From: Lichtheimia corymbifera B2541
Taxonomy: Eukaryota > Mucoromycota > Mucoromycetes > Mucorales > Lichtheimiaceae
DNA length: 40,923 nt
Assembly: GCA_000697475.1 (NCBI GenBank)
Contig: JNEU01000472.1
Location: 1 to 40,923 of the forward strand
Reading direction: 5' to 3'
A model generated the notes under the pieces. That model saw nothing but the letters and a program-made list of their open reading frames with translations, searched no databases and was not told the origin of the DNA. A program made the translations under genes and the position numbers. Below are positions 22,015 through 32,198 of this stretch, piece by piece; the stretch's first letter is position 1; every line of letters begins with the position of its first letter.

Positions 22015-24732
22015 TTACTGACTCCAGTAAGGTTGCTGACGACCCATGGGCGAGGGTTGTTGAGCAGCAGGTGCTTGTTGTTGCTGTTGTTGAGGAAAGT
22101 GAGGGAAATGTTGTTGTTGCTGTGGATACTGCTGCTGATAGGATGTTGGGAAAGAGCCTCCTCCAAAGTAATTGCCTGGATAAGGTTGTTGCTGTTGTTG
22201 TGCATGATGATGTCCATTGCTACCACCAGCAGCGCCTGCTGCATTACCAGCCTTATCATTCTTGTTACCCGTAGCCGAAGCAGGTTGTTGTGCTGGCTGC
22301 TGAGAGGGTTGTTGATGATGATGCATAGGGGGTTGCTGTTGTTGTCCACCACCCAAAAATCCTGGCAATTGTTGCTGATACATCTTTTGATAATCTTGCA
22401 AACCACCAAGGTTATGTTGAAGACCTGCAGCACCAGGAGCTGTCATATCGTCATAACCAGCTGACATGGCTGCCGAGTACATGGTTTGAGAATAAGGAGA
22501 TGCAGCAGCAGCACCATAGGGTGAGGTAGCAGTGCCAGCAGGATTGGCAGCATTAGGCTTTGCAGTGCCTTGCTGATACATGTTGGTGGGATACATGCTC
22601 TTGTTCATAAAGGGTTGACCATAGGCTGCTGCAGCTGCGTTCTGCTGATAACCAAATTGGCTAGGCATGTAATAGTATTGGTAGTATGGCATGTTCATGG
22701 GATACATTTGTGCGGCTGCTGCAGCGGCTGCTGTTGCACCTGGGGTTTGAGCACCACTATGCTGAGGAACACCATCTTGCTTGTCACGAGGCTGATAGGC
22801 ATGTGTAGCAGATGGAGATTGGTTATACACTGCTGCAGGATCATAGTAGCCTTGAAGCTATTATATAAGGATAGCATTAATAACCGCTAAACTCCATCCA
22901 TTCTCACCCTTCATCCAATCTTACCATAGCAGCACGGTGAGCATCAGTACCATAAAGACCATAATCAGGTAAGGAACCCATAGGGCTAACACCGAAACCA
23001 GACACGCCGGCAGGTGGTTGGTTAGGAAGATAGGAGCTGTAACCAGAGGCCAAATGATCCATGCCAAAGAGAGGTTGTTGGGGTAAAGTGTGCTGTGGTT
23101 GTTGCTGAATAGGTGCTTGCTGTTGTGGTACAGGTTCAGAGGCAAGAGGTTGTTGTTGTTGTTGCTGCTGTTGTTGTGGTGCTGCTTGTGGCTGATTCTG
23201 CAATGGGGCTGTGGCAAATGTATCCAATCGTTCTTGTTGTGGCTGGCTTGGTTGTTGGATTTCATCAGGAACTCTAGATGATAGATCATCAATATATTTC
23301 ATTCTCTTCTCTAGTATCCTTTCCATTGTCCATACCTCATCTCAGCTTGTAAAGTGGTGTTGTTAATCTCATTATTATTCTCCGCATTATCATCCAAGGT
23401 CAAGCTACCAAACTTGACACCGATGGAGCTGAGGGAAGATGTGCCATTGTTTGGTAAAACGACAGGGGCATCTTGCTTGGGTCGACGATCAACAGATGAC
23501 TTTTTGGGAACAGGCTCTTCTTTGGGTGTCTCATCCTCAGTAGTAGTATTGACATGTTGCTCTGGTTCATTGACAGGCTCTGGTTCACTTTCTTTAGGTG
23601 CTTCTGCTGTTGCTGCTTCTGCTGCTTCTTGCACAGGTTCGGTGGTAGATGATGTCCATGGATCGGCAGGTACTGAAGGTGCATCCCAGCTGTCTTTGTT
23701 GTCCCAATTATCTTTGGTATCCCATCCACCTTCATCTTTGGTATCCCAACCATCCTTTGCTGCATCTTTAGGTTCATCCCATCCACTCTTTTCTGAGGTC
23801 TCAGGTTCTTGCTTGGGTTTCTCGGCTTCGACTGGCTTAGGCTTTGATCTAATTATCCCTTGTTAGCATGTATGTATGTTTGAGTAAGTGATATATTGTA
23901 ACTTACTTGAGGAGACTAGCCCATGTTTTGGCTTCTGCAGTAGTGGATGCTGGTTTTTCTTCAGATTCGGTCTTGATTTCTTGTGTTGGTTCTTTATCAT
24001 CCCATCCATTGGTGGTGGTGGTGGTGTTAGGTGCAGCAGCATCCCATCCACTGCCACTATCAGTATTGGCATTCCATCCCTTGTCATTCATTTTGGTAGA
24101 AGCAATTGATGCCCATGATCCAGTGTCTGGTTGAAAAGATTTTGTTGGCGCTGAGGTTCCCCAAGTTGCTGCAGCTGGTGCTTGAGATTGTGTAGTAGTA
24201 GGTTGACGTTGTCCTCGAGAACCATGACGTCCTCCTAATAAAAAAAAGAGTCAATGATGCTGATGAATGAATGCTATTGAATGTCTTTTTTTTTACCTCT
24301 CTTTGATCGATCATTGTTTCCTCTTGGTGGTTGTGTACGCTCAGGTCGATATGAAGAAGACGCAGAAGATGACATTTGATTTGATGAAGAAGGAGGTACA
24401 GGTGCTGCTGCTGCTTTGGCTTTTTGTGCAGCTTCCTTCTTGGACTTTCGACTCTTGACTTCACCCCATTGAGAAACATGACCTATTCGCGTCCAACAAG
24501 GTAAACAACACGAATATCTACCGAGATATGGGTACTATCTACCTTCACTGATTCGATCAATGGCCAGGTCAAGATCTCCTTCTACTTCTTGCAGTGCAAA
24601 CAACAGGTCATCGTCAGACCAGTCGGCAAATAACTCTCTAAGCGTCGCCAGCTGTGATGAATATCTCGACTTGAGTTTCTTCAAATCAGATTGGTCGGAA
24701 GCTGTCATGGAACGTGATCCGTGTGAAGGCAT
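22015..24732 (-). CDS. DEF1: DEF1-like RNA polymerase II degradation factor, CUE domain and poly-Q (802 aa, 6 coding exons)
   Basis: Coding exons are 24732-24543, 24482-24297, 24234-23907, 23848-23336, 23273-22925 and 22857-22015, with matching phases. Residues about 24-64 form a CUE ubiquitin-binding domain (LATLRELFADWSDDDLLFAL) followed by SEGHVSQWGEVKSRKSKKEA, the arrangement of yeast Def1, which brings ubiquitin ligase to stalled RNA polymerase II. Residues 150-299 are very rich in Trp, often as GWD. The C-terminal half is rich in Gln, Ala, Met and Tyr, as in Def1, where this part holds the protein in the cytoplasm until processed. The donor after codon 405 was chosen because the 62-base intron restores the frame (acceptor tctag at 23274). 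The start follows a leader intron. An ATG nine codons later is possible. Confidence 0.82.
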
Positions 24733-24770
24733 TGGAGGGGTGGTTGCTGTGTAAAAGTGCTTTGTTGCTT

Positions 24771-24840
24771 CTGTCAAAAAAAGACCAAGTTAGTACGTAA
24801 TCTCTTTTCGTGATTGACTTGCACGTCATCCCTTGCTTAC
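24771..24840 (-). other. 5' leader intron of the DEF1-like gene
   Basis: A donor gtaagc at 24840, a perfect TACTAAC branch site at 24795-24789, a T-rich tract and a gacag acceptor at 24771 mark a 70-base intron in the untranslated leader. No ATG occurs in the leader exon upstream of it, so translation most likely begins at 24732. Confidence 0.7.
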
Positions 24841-25182
24841 ATTTGTATCCTTCCTTCCCGCACGTCGTCTCTTTGAATGGTCACAAAAGATGTCGCGAAA
24901 GAACAACAGGCGGAGAGCACCAGACCACACCACCAACACGAGGTCCTAGTAAATTCGGATACAGCGAAACCAGTGTGCCCTCCCTATTGAGTGATCTGAT
25001 ATTGGAACCACAATAGAAAAAGTCTTTTTTATCATGCTACTTTAATAAACTACACTGGGTATATATACATCTTCATTGTTGTCGTTAAGGTATTACAATG
25101 GTGGTAGTGTTGTTGTTATTGCTATGGGTGCTTAGCGACACATGATTAAGGAGGCAACAAGCTGTCAATGTCGTACAACCTC
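24841..25182. other. spacer between the Sld7-like gene and DEF1-like leader
   Basis: This contains the leader exon of the DEF1-like gene and the 3' flank of the upstream minus-strand gene. No coding frame with support is present. Confidence 0.4.
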
Positions 25183-26651
25183 TTATTTCCCTTGTGTCAA
25201 CTGGTTCATTTGGTCGTAAAAGTCAAGATGCGCTTCAATGGCTTGAATCATAGTTGCTGTATCCACTTCTTCATCCTTGATGGTTCGACGCTGTTTGAAA
25301 TCATGATTAGCTTAGAGACCATCCTACTAAGACACTCATTACTTACAAAGACGTATTGGACACTGGTATATATTTGCTGAAATAATAACCTCGTTTGCTG
25401 AGATCGTTTGTCAAAGCCTCGTTTCATCACTCGATCCCATACGCGTCGTTTCATTGCATTCTTGTTTTCACTTTCCCATGATTCTGCTGTAGCCTTCTTG
25501 ACGGTATACTAGAGCAATGTGAGAGGATGTTCTCCACAAAAGGGGGGGAAGACATATCATTACCTTATTTGCTGCTCGATTGGGTGTCGTTGCTTTTCGG
25601 CTAGTACTTGATGTGGTGGTGGTGGTGGTAGCTTTTGCTTTACTGGTATCTTGGTTCTTTTTGAGTGCAGCTCTCGGATCAATGGTCTGCCGCTTCTTGG
25701 CAATCAATTTGGGTCGTGGTTTGGCAAAGAATTCGGGCCGTTGGAATTGCTTTTCTCTCTTTGCTACGTCTTCGTCATATGCTGATAACAGATCCCACTC
25801 ATCCATCAACCCTTCTGTGCTTGGTAAAGTAGAATTCCATTTGCTGCATTGCACGATCAATGAATCGATATGGTAGCCAGGCCAATGACATAATTTGACA
25901 AGAAACTGCTCGTTTTGTTCAGCGTCCAATTGAGGATATAAAAAGAGATAGGATGGTGATGGCAAAGGATAAGGTGTGCCTTGTGCCGAATATATAAAAA
26001 GTCAATATCTCCCTCTCAACTCGGTGATACTCAACTCACCTCCAGTGAACGGGTTTTCTACACCTTGTTCCAATAATTCAGTCTTGTCTTGGTGACATTC
26101 CAACAATAGCCCGTGCATTTCCTAATGTATATAAATGCATCAGTTACACGAGCATGAATGAACCAATGGGTCCACTTGCCTTGTTCTTGCAAATTACACG
26201 AAGAATGGTCTCCAACCCTTGACATTCGGATTCACCCAAGTTGATACTGCTCAAATAAGTCAATCTAGTCCCAACTTTTCATAGTCACCTTTTAGCTTAC
26301 CATTGCCAACTCGGTCCAAGAATATGATGAAGAGGTATGTCCTCCAAAGCGAGTATGTCCATAAGCCGAAAGTTGACGTCAAAAACATCCTTGACCACCA
26401 CTTGATCCGATGCAGGTGCTAGATAGAGTTCTATAGCCTGTATTTAGTATCGAGCAATAGTGCTGTGTGTCGTCTTGTAAAGGTACCTGGCTGATCTTGT
26501 TGGTGTGGAAGAGCATCGATCCCATTTGTTTCTGACAACCCACTCGATAAGTAAGTTCATGCGTCGTAGTTGTCATTGACGTCTTACCTTTGATCGTCTC
26601 GAAAACAGTGTCCAGAGTGAATGAACCGGTCAATGCAAAGTCGACCTGCAT
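25183..26651 (-). CDS. Sld7/MTBP C-terminal-domain-like protein (363 aa, 8 exons), replication initiation candidate
   Basis: The eight exons are 26651-26588, 26542-26487, 26437-26301, 26246-26180, 26121-26040, 25979-25564, 25508-25347 and 25290-25183, joined in phase. The intron after 26180 begins with GC (AAG then gcaagt). The middle holds a Thr/Ser-rich linker. The last 90 residues, with ENKNAMKRRVWDRVMKRG, LLFQQIYTSVQYVFRRTI and MIQAIEAHLDFYDQM, resemble the helical C-terminal domain of Sld7 and animal MTBP, partners of Sld3/Treslin in firing replication origins. The N-terminal strand-rich part fits the Sld7 N-domain in size. This assignment rests on pattern, not a search, and should be held loosely. 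The gene shares a promoter with MED8. Confidence 0.6.
26170..26180 (-). other. GC-AG intron donor
   Basis: The exon ending at 26180 is followed by gcaagt, the preferred context for GC donors. No GT in the neighbourhood keeps the frame, and the intron ends at the ttag acceptor before 26121. Confidence 0.65.
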
Positions 26652-26963
26652 GGCGCGAATAACGAGGAGCGAAAAATAGCGACGAGTTTTTGTGTGATAC
26701 GCGCTCCTTTTGCATTTTCGTGTGTGTGTACAACATCCCGACCTTTGAATGATTCCACTGTTTAAATGAGACCTTTATACATTGCTCAAATAAAGTATTC
26801 AATACGATATCATGTGATGGACGGGAAGTGCATTGATGCGTGTGTATGTGTAGGGTGTGTTTGCTATGAAGCGGGAGTCGTGTGTGTGTGTGTGTGTGTG
26901 TGCGAGACCGATTCAGCTCTCTCTCTTTCTTTTTCCCCTTTTACTTTTTTTCCTGCAACCAAC
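26652..26963. promoter_or_regulatory. 312-base bidirectional promoter (Sld7-like and MED8)
   Basis: The two start codons face away from each other across only 312 bases. The MED8 side carries a (TG)11 run at 26881-26902 and then a pyrimidine-rich leader. Confidence 0.55.
26881..26902. repeat. (TG)11 microsatellite in the MED8 leader or promoter
   Basis: Eleven uninterrupted TG units lie 62 bases before the MED8 start codon. Confidence 0.95.
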
Positions 26964-27749
26964 ATGGAACTCCATCAACAAGCACAAGCCAGCCTTGATC
27001 CCAACACAATCCAAGAGCTCGAAGCATTACGAAGCAAGCTCTATTCATTACAAGAGACCTTTGCATCACAAATTGCGTATCTGAAGGAACCCAAATACCC
27101 ATTCAACTGGCCAGATTTGCTCAACAAGTTCAACATGCTCACAGCCAAGTTCGCTTCTCTCTCTGAGGACTTTTACGGTTATATTGAGACAGGGAGCAAT
27201 GCCACACTACCGAAGCTTATGTTACATCCTTACACACCTACAACAACTGAACACGAGACGAATATTTTGGGCGTGTTGCTTCGCACCAAGTTGATACCCG
27301 ACATTGAAAAGCTCGAATTGGAAACACAGGCAGCATTAGCACGAGAACTAGCACTAGAGCAGCAACAACATCAAGGACAGCAGCATAACGAGGATGATGA
27401 GCATCTTTTAAGGACACGACTCGATCAATGGACAAAACGACGACAACGCCATGATCAAATTGCAGTGGGAGCAGCGAATTTTGTGAATGCTTTGATGAAT
27501 GATCATCGAGATACATTCTTGCAACGATTTCCAGAAGAGGAGGAACAAGAAGAAGAGGAAGAGGAACAAGAGGACGAGAACAAAAAGGACATGGAGCCAC
27601 AAGAAACCCCTGAATGGCAAAAGATGGGATTTCCTTCCGAGGATGTATGGCGACGTTGGAAACTCGAATGCTTGGTCAACTTTAACAGCAGCGGCAAAGA
27701 TCAATTACCTGGCAGTGATTTGCGGAAACTAGCAACAGCAGCCAAATAG
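26964..27749 (+). CDS. MED8: Mediator head subunit MED8 (261 aa)
   Basis: An intronless gene. MED8 joins the Mediator head, which bridges activators and RNA polymerase II. The N-terminal half matches the family: a helix ELEALRSKLYSLQETFASQI, then WPDLLNKFNMLTAKFASLSE, a MLHPYTPTT loop and NILGVLLRTKLIPDIEKLE. The second half has a Gln-rich stretch, a paired helix RLDQWTKRRQRHDQIA and an acidic Glu run (about residues 193-210) before a short terminal helix. The frame opens upstream, but the ATG at 26964 follows a typical leader and starts the conserved region. It is divergent from the Sld7-like gene. Confidence 0.9.
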   Translation: MELHQQAQASLDPNTIQELEALRSKLYSLQETFASQIAYLKEPKYPFNWPDLLNKFNMLTAKFASLSEDFYGYIETGSNATLPKLMLHPYTPTTTEHETNILGVLLRTKLIPDIEKLELETQAALARELALEQQQHQGQQHNEDDEHLLRTRLDQWTKRRQRHDQIAVGAANFVNALMNDHRDTFLQRFPEEEEQEEEEEEQEDENKKDMEPQETPEWQKMGFPSEDVWRRWKLECLVNFNSSGKDQLPGSDLRKLATAAK

Positions 27750-28285
27750 ATGATGAGAGTCTTTTGTCAAATAAAACCACGAGCAGCGGGTTTGGTTATC
27801 GGATCCGAATCAGCAGCTGAACTGGGTACGAGAAACCGCGATTATCATATGACATCAAATGCTACAACAGAATTATGCCGTCTTGGATTTGCCCGGATCA
27901 CCCGATGGCATATTTTGACACAAACAAGGCCACTACTTTACATTAGAGAGAGAAAGGGTGTATGTGTGTAAAAGCGTGAACTGTTGTAAATAAAAAGACC
28001 CCTCTTTTAACAAATAAGAACTTGCTCAAGCGGGAGAATGCGGGAATCTACCGGGAGATCGAGTAAATAATGCATCACATCAACTTGTACCAGCTTGTCC
28101 TCTTGACGACGGTCTATCTTTTATCTATCTCTCACACTGCTGCTGCTGCTGCTCCTTTACTAAAGTTTGACGTCATGCAAACCTAGTGATGGATCCCCGA
28201 CAAATTCATCTTTTACGTTGGTTTTGATTTTCTTTTTTCCTCTTTCTTCTCTTTTACTCTTCACACACACAAAGTATCATTCATC
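27750..28285. other. intergenic region between MED8 and phosphoglycerate mutase
   Basis: About 535 bases with the MED8 3' flank, a (ctg)n-like stretch near 28137-28153 and a strongly pyrimidine-rich leader (28206-28270) just before the next start. No gene is supported. Confidence 0.5.
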
Positions 28286-29900
28286 ATGCCTGGAGGAGGA
28301 CAGATGCCCAAGAGCCAACAAGAACCTAAGGAAAAGGTCTGCCTTATCTGTATCGACGGTTGGGGTGTTTCCCCTGTAGAGGATCCTAAGGGTGACGCGA
28401 TCCGTAACGCTGAGACGCCTGTCATGGACAAGTTCAAGAAGGATTACCCTTATGCTGATATTGCTGCACATGGTCTTTCTGTCGGTCTTCCTGATGGTTT
28501 GATGGGTAACTCTGAGGTTGGTCACTTGAACATTGGTGCTGGTCGTGTTGTGTACCAGGTAAGTTTGAATGACAGGAACAAGGGACGTTGTTGTATATTC
28601 ATAAAAATGGGGTTTCTAGGACATTGTTCGTATCGATCTTGCCATGAAGGAGAAGCGTTTTGGCGAAATTGAAAACATCAAGGGTGCTTTTGAGCGTGCA
28701 AAGGCCGGTAATGGTCGTCTTCATTTGCTCGGTCTTGTGTCTGATGGTGGTGTTCACTCTCATATTGAGCATTTGCTCTCGCTTGTGGAAGCTGCCAAGG
28801 CTGCTGGTGTGCCTGAAGTCTACATTCACTTTTTCGGTGATGGTCGTGACACTGCTCCAAAGTCGGCTACCAAGTACCTCAAGCAACTTGAAGAAAGACT
28901 TGCCTATGGCACACTTGCCACCATTGTGGGTCGTTACTATGCCATGGATCGTGACAAACGCTGGGAACGTGTCAAGGTTGCTTTTGATGCATTGACCAAG
29001 GGTGAAGGTGAAAAGGCAACCAACGCTATTGAAACTGTGGAGGCTCGTTACGAAGCTGGTGAAACAGACGAGTTCCTTAAGCCAATCATCTTGTCGGATG
29101 CTGGCCGTGTTCAAGACAATGACACGCTATTTTTCTTCAACTTCCGTTCCGATCGTATGCGTGAAATCAACCAAGCCTTTGGTATTGCTCCATGCCCCTT
29201 CGATAGCAAGGTGCCTGAAAACCTTGGCCAATACACCATGACTCAATACAAGGGTGACTTCCCCTTCAAGGTTGCCTTCCCTGCTCAAACCATGGATAAT
29301 GTCCTTGCTGAATGGTTGGCCAAGAATGGTATTCCTCAAATGCACGTTGCCGAGACTGAAAAGTACGCCCATGTTACTTTCTTCTTCAATGGTGGTAGCG
29401 AGGCTCAGTTTGATAAGGAAGAGCGTGGTTTGATTGCTTCTCCCAAGGTGGCCACTTATGATTTGAAGCCTGAGATGAGTGCTCAAGAGGTGGGTGATCG
29501 TGTTGCTGAGGAGGTTGCCAGTGGCAAGTATCCCTTCGTCATGTGCAACTTTGCTCCTCCTGACATGGTGGGCCACACTGGCAAGTATGAAGCTGCCATC
29601 AAGGGTGTTGAAGCAACCGATAAGGCCATCGGCACGATTTATGAAGCATGCAAGAAGCACGGCTACATTTTGTTTGTCACTGCTGATCACGGTAACGCCG
29701 AAAAGATGTTGTCGGATGATTACTCAAGCCCCCACACTGCCCACACCTGTGCACCCGTTCCATTCGTTATGACCTCTGAAAAGTACAAATTCAAGAAGGA
29801 TGCTGAAGGTGCCCTTGCTGATGTTGCTCCTACTATTCTTAACGTCATGGGTTTGGATATCCCTCAAGAAATGACTGGTCACAGCATGTTGGAGAACTAG
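28286..29900 (+). CDS. 2,3-bisphosphoglycerate-independent phosphoglycerate mutase (517 aa, 2 exons)
   Basis: This glycolytic enzyme interconverts 3- and 2-phosphoglycerate with Mn2+ and a phosphoserine intermediate. Exons 28286-28558 and 28620-29900 join in phase 0. The metal ligand Asp lies in CIDGWG (residue 24), the catalytic Ser is residue 76 in MGNSEVGHLNIGAGR, and further ligands lie in SDGGVHSH, DGRDTAP, NFRSDRMRE and TADHGNAEKM. The length is normal for the alkaline-phosphatase-superfamily enzyme, which is unrelated to the cofactor-dependent mutase of Saccharomyces. Codon bias is strong, which implies high expression. The residues before KEKVCLICIDGWG form a short extra N-terminal tail. 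Confidence 0.97.
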
Positions 29901-30489
29901 ATTTTCTTCCCTTTTTATTATCATTCATCTGTATAAAGTGTAGATTTTTGCTTGCTTCTTGTAAATGAATCTCTTTTTTGTTGTCGGCTGCTGTTCCTGC
30001 ACTTTTGTACGACCATTGTGTTTGTAATCAGGATGGGTATAATCAAAGTATACGTATCATTGTAACCCTCTCTCATGGTAGTGTAGGAGAGAGCCCCATT
30101 CAACCCGTTTTATCATTTTCTTTTTGTTTCCAAATGAAATGTATGTGATCTCGCAACATTGTCATCATCATAGAGGATCATGACGTGTATTTACGTGCTG
30201 GCACCACAAAACCATCGTCTTCGCGAAAACCAAGGAACTCCTCCTGTGAAAAGCAGAAAGGACTTCAGACATATATTCAGCGTTAGCTCTTAAAGAAAAT
30301 CACGACGTCGGGATTGTAGCCAAAAGTCAAGCTCAGCTGATAGCGGTAGCAAGTTGTGGTTGACGTGAGTCCACCACTTGGAAGACCGCTGACAATTAAA
30401 AGACTTTCAACAAGGGTATCAGAAGAGTGGTGATATATATATATCCTGGGATAGGGAGCAGCCCTTGTTCTATAATCTTATTCTTCGCC
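29901..30489. other. intergenic region with an unresolved minus-strand reading frame
   Basis: The phosphoglycerate mutase 3' flank occupies the left part. On the minus strand, 30243-30178 reads 21 protein-like codons ending in TGA, preceded by a cacag acceptor and an exact CTAAC branch site, and 30388-30293 is a second open stretch beginning after a gtcag acceptor. A frame joining them was not found with certainty. The right end is the promoter of the oxidoreductase, with an (AT)n TATA-like run at 30433-30444. Confidence 0.35.
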
Positions 30490-31729
30490 ATGGTTGCTAT
30501 CGTATTGAACAATAAACCACGTCCCAAAACGACAGGTTACACATACGGCTATGAACTTGATGACAGCAAGGTGCGTGAGCCCAAGGATAATGAATCCCTC
30601 GTAAAAATCCAAGGAGGATCGTTCAATCATCGGTAAAGTCATTGTCTCATAAAAGATATACACCATAGCATTGATGATCCCTTTTTAGTGATGTATGGAT
30701 TTTGAAGGATGCCTATCCACTTCCCATCCATACAGGATCAGTTCTTGGATCGGACGGAGTGGGTGTTGTAGAAAAGACAAACGGCGATGGATCTATCAAA
30801 CAAGGACAACGCGTGCTTATCAATCCAGGCATTGGCTGGGATACGGATCCTCTTGGACCCGAAGAGGACTACTACATTCTTGGATTGCTACCTGCCATTG
30901 GTATGTTTATTTGTTGTTCTTCAATGCATACAATATTCGGTAACACACAAGATATATCAGGTACCTTTGCCGAGGAGGTGGTGGTAGAAAATAGAGATCT
31001 TGTACCATGTCCTGAGCACTTGACTACAGCCCAAGCTGCTTCGTTACCACTTGCTGGATTGACTGCGTATCGTGCACTCTTTACTCGCGGGAATGTCAAA
31101 GCTGGAAAAAATGTGCTTATCACTGGCATTGGAGGTGGTGTAGCCGTTTATGCGCTTCAATTTGCAGTCGCTGTAGGTGCCAATGTATACGTCACATCAT
31201 CGAAACAAGATAAAATCGAGCATGCAAAGAAAGCGGGTGCTAAAGGTGGCGTCAATTACAAGGATCGTAAGTATTTAAAGCTATGTCTTGGAAAAGGTGT
31301 TGACACGCGTTCTTGCATGTAGCCAATTGTTTTGACGATTTGCTCAAGCAGCTTGATGGAGCCAAAATTGATGCAGTTATTGATGGTGCTGGAGGATCGT
31401 TTTATGCAGGGTTACCCAAAGTAATGCGACCTGGTGGTACCCTGGTGAATTACGGGCAAACATCAGATACTAGTGGCAATACAATGAAAACCAATGACAA
31501 GGGTGGCATTGTCTTTACAATGATTCATGTGTTTAGCAACTTGGAGTTACGAGGTTCCACCATGGGATCACGACGTGAATTTAGAGAGATGGTAGCGTTC
31601 GTCGACAAGTACAGAATCAAGCCTATTGTATCCAAGGTGTGGAAGGGATTAACCTTGGAGAATGTTGATGCAGCAATCGATTATATGCGGAATGGTCAAC
31701 AGCAAGGGAAGCTTGTCATTGAAATGTAA
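30490..31729 (+). CDS. MDR-family NAD(P)H-dependent oxidoreductase, quinone reductase/YogA-like (355 aa, 4 exons)
   Basis: Exons 30490-30632, 30689-30900, 30961-31266 and 31323-31729 join in phase. The fold is that of medium-chain dehydrogenase/reductases: a GroES-like N-domain with NHRDVWILKDAYP and GSDGVGVVEK, then a Rossmann domain with the nucleotide-binding loop GIGGGV at residues 174-179, PLAGLTAYRALF before it and DAVIDGAGG after it. The usual Cys/His set of zinc-dependent alcohol dehydrogenases is not evident, so a zinc-independent quinone- or enone-reductase is more likely. The substrate is unknown. The start follows a TATA-like AT run about 50 bases upstream. Confidence 0.88.
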
Positions 31730-32198
31730 ATAGAGCGTATGTAATGTTATGCATAAAAGAGGCAGCTGTTGGCATGGTTGCACGACTTGAAACTGAGAAT
31801 GATGTATGGTGGCACAAACTGGATATATCGTCATTATCAATTTGCCTTATTCATTGTTCATGTCATTATATGCATTGGATCATTGTTGTTTGGGAAATAG
31901 GGATTGCTTAGAGGAGGAGGAGGTGGTGGTGAAGGAGAGTGCTGTATACTACATGCATGGATAAAACCTTGTTATAACAACAACCCAATTAATTTCTACG
32001 GCATGCATACATGTATATACGCACACACGTGTACTCCTTTTAAAGTATGCGAATAGAATAACCAGGGATGACAAAGGGCTGTTAATATCCATCGGTGGAG
32101 TACGCAAGAGTGGGAAGATTCTCAATGCTGTCGGAAGACGTAAATGGGTTGTACCGGAAGCTGACCAGGTTAGCTGTTTCTTTCTACGTTTCCACTTG
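31730..32198. other. intergenic region before the F-box/ankyrin gene
   Basis: About 470 bases. A ggaggaggaggtggtggtg stretch lies near 31914-31932. A gttagc donor-like site at about 32169 could belong to a leader intron. No coding frame is supported. Confidence 0.4.

Noticed and set aside
23336..23848. Using a donor at the GTAGC after GVKFG, with an acceptor at ctgag, in the DEF1-like gene
   Set aside because: It keeps a frame but discards the SLTLDD segment and uses a weak acceptor; the gtatgg donor with the tctag acceptor gives a better intron and the same downstream frame.
26766..26963. N-terminal extension of MED8 to an upstream ATG
   Set aside because: The extra 66 residues are encoded by promoter-like sequence including the (TG)11 run and do not resemble MED8.
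29127..29690. 187-codon minus-strand open frame
   Set aside because: Antisense shadow of the phosphoglycerate mutase second exon.
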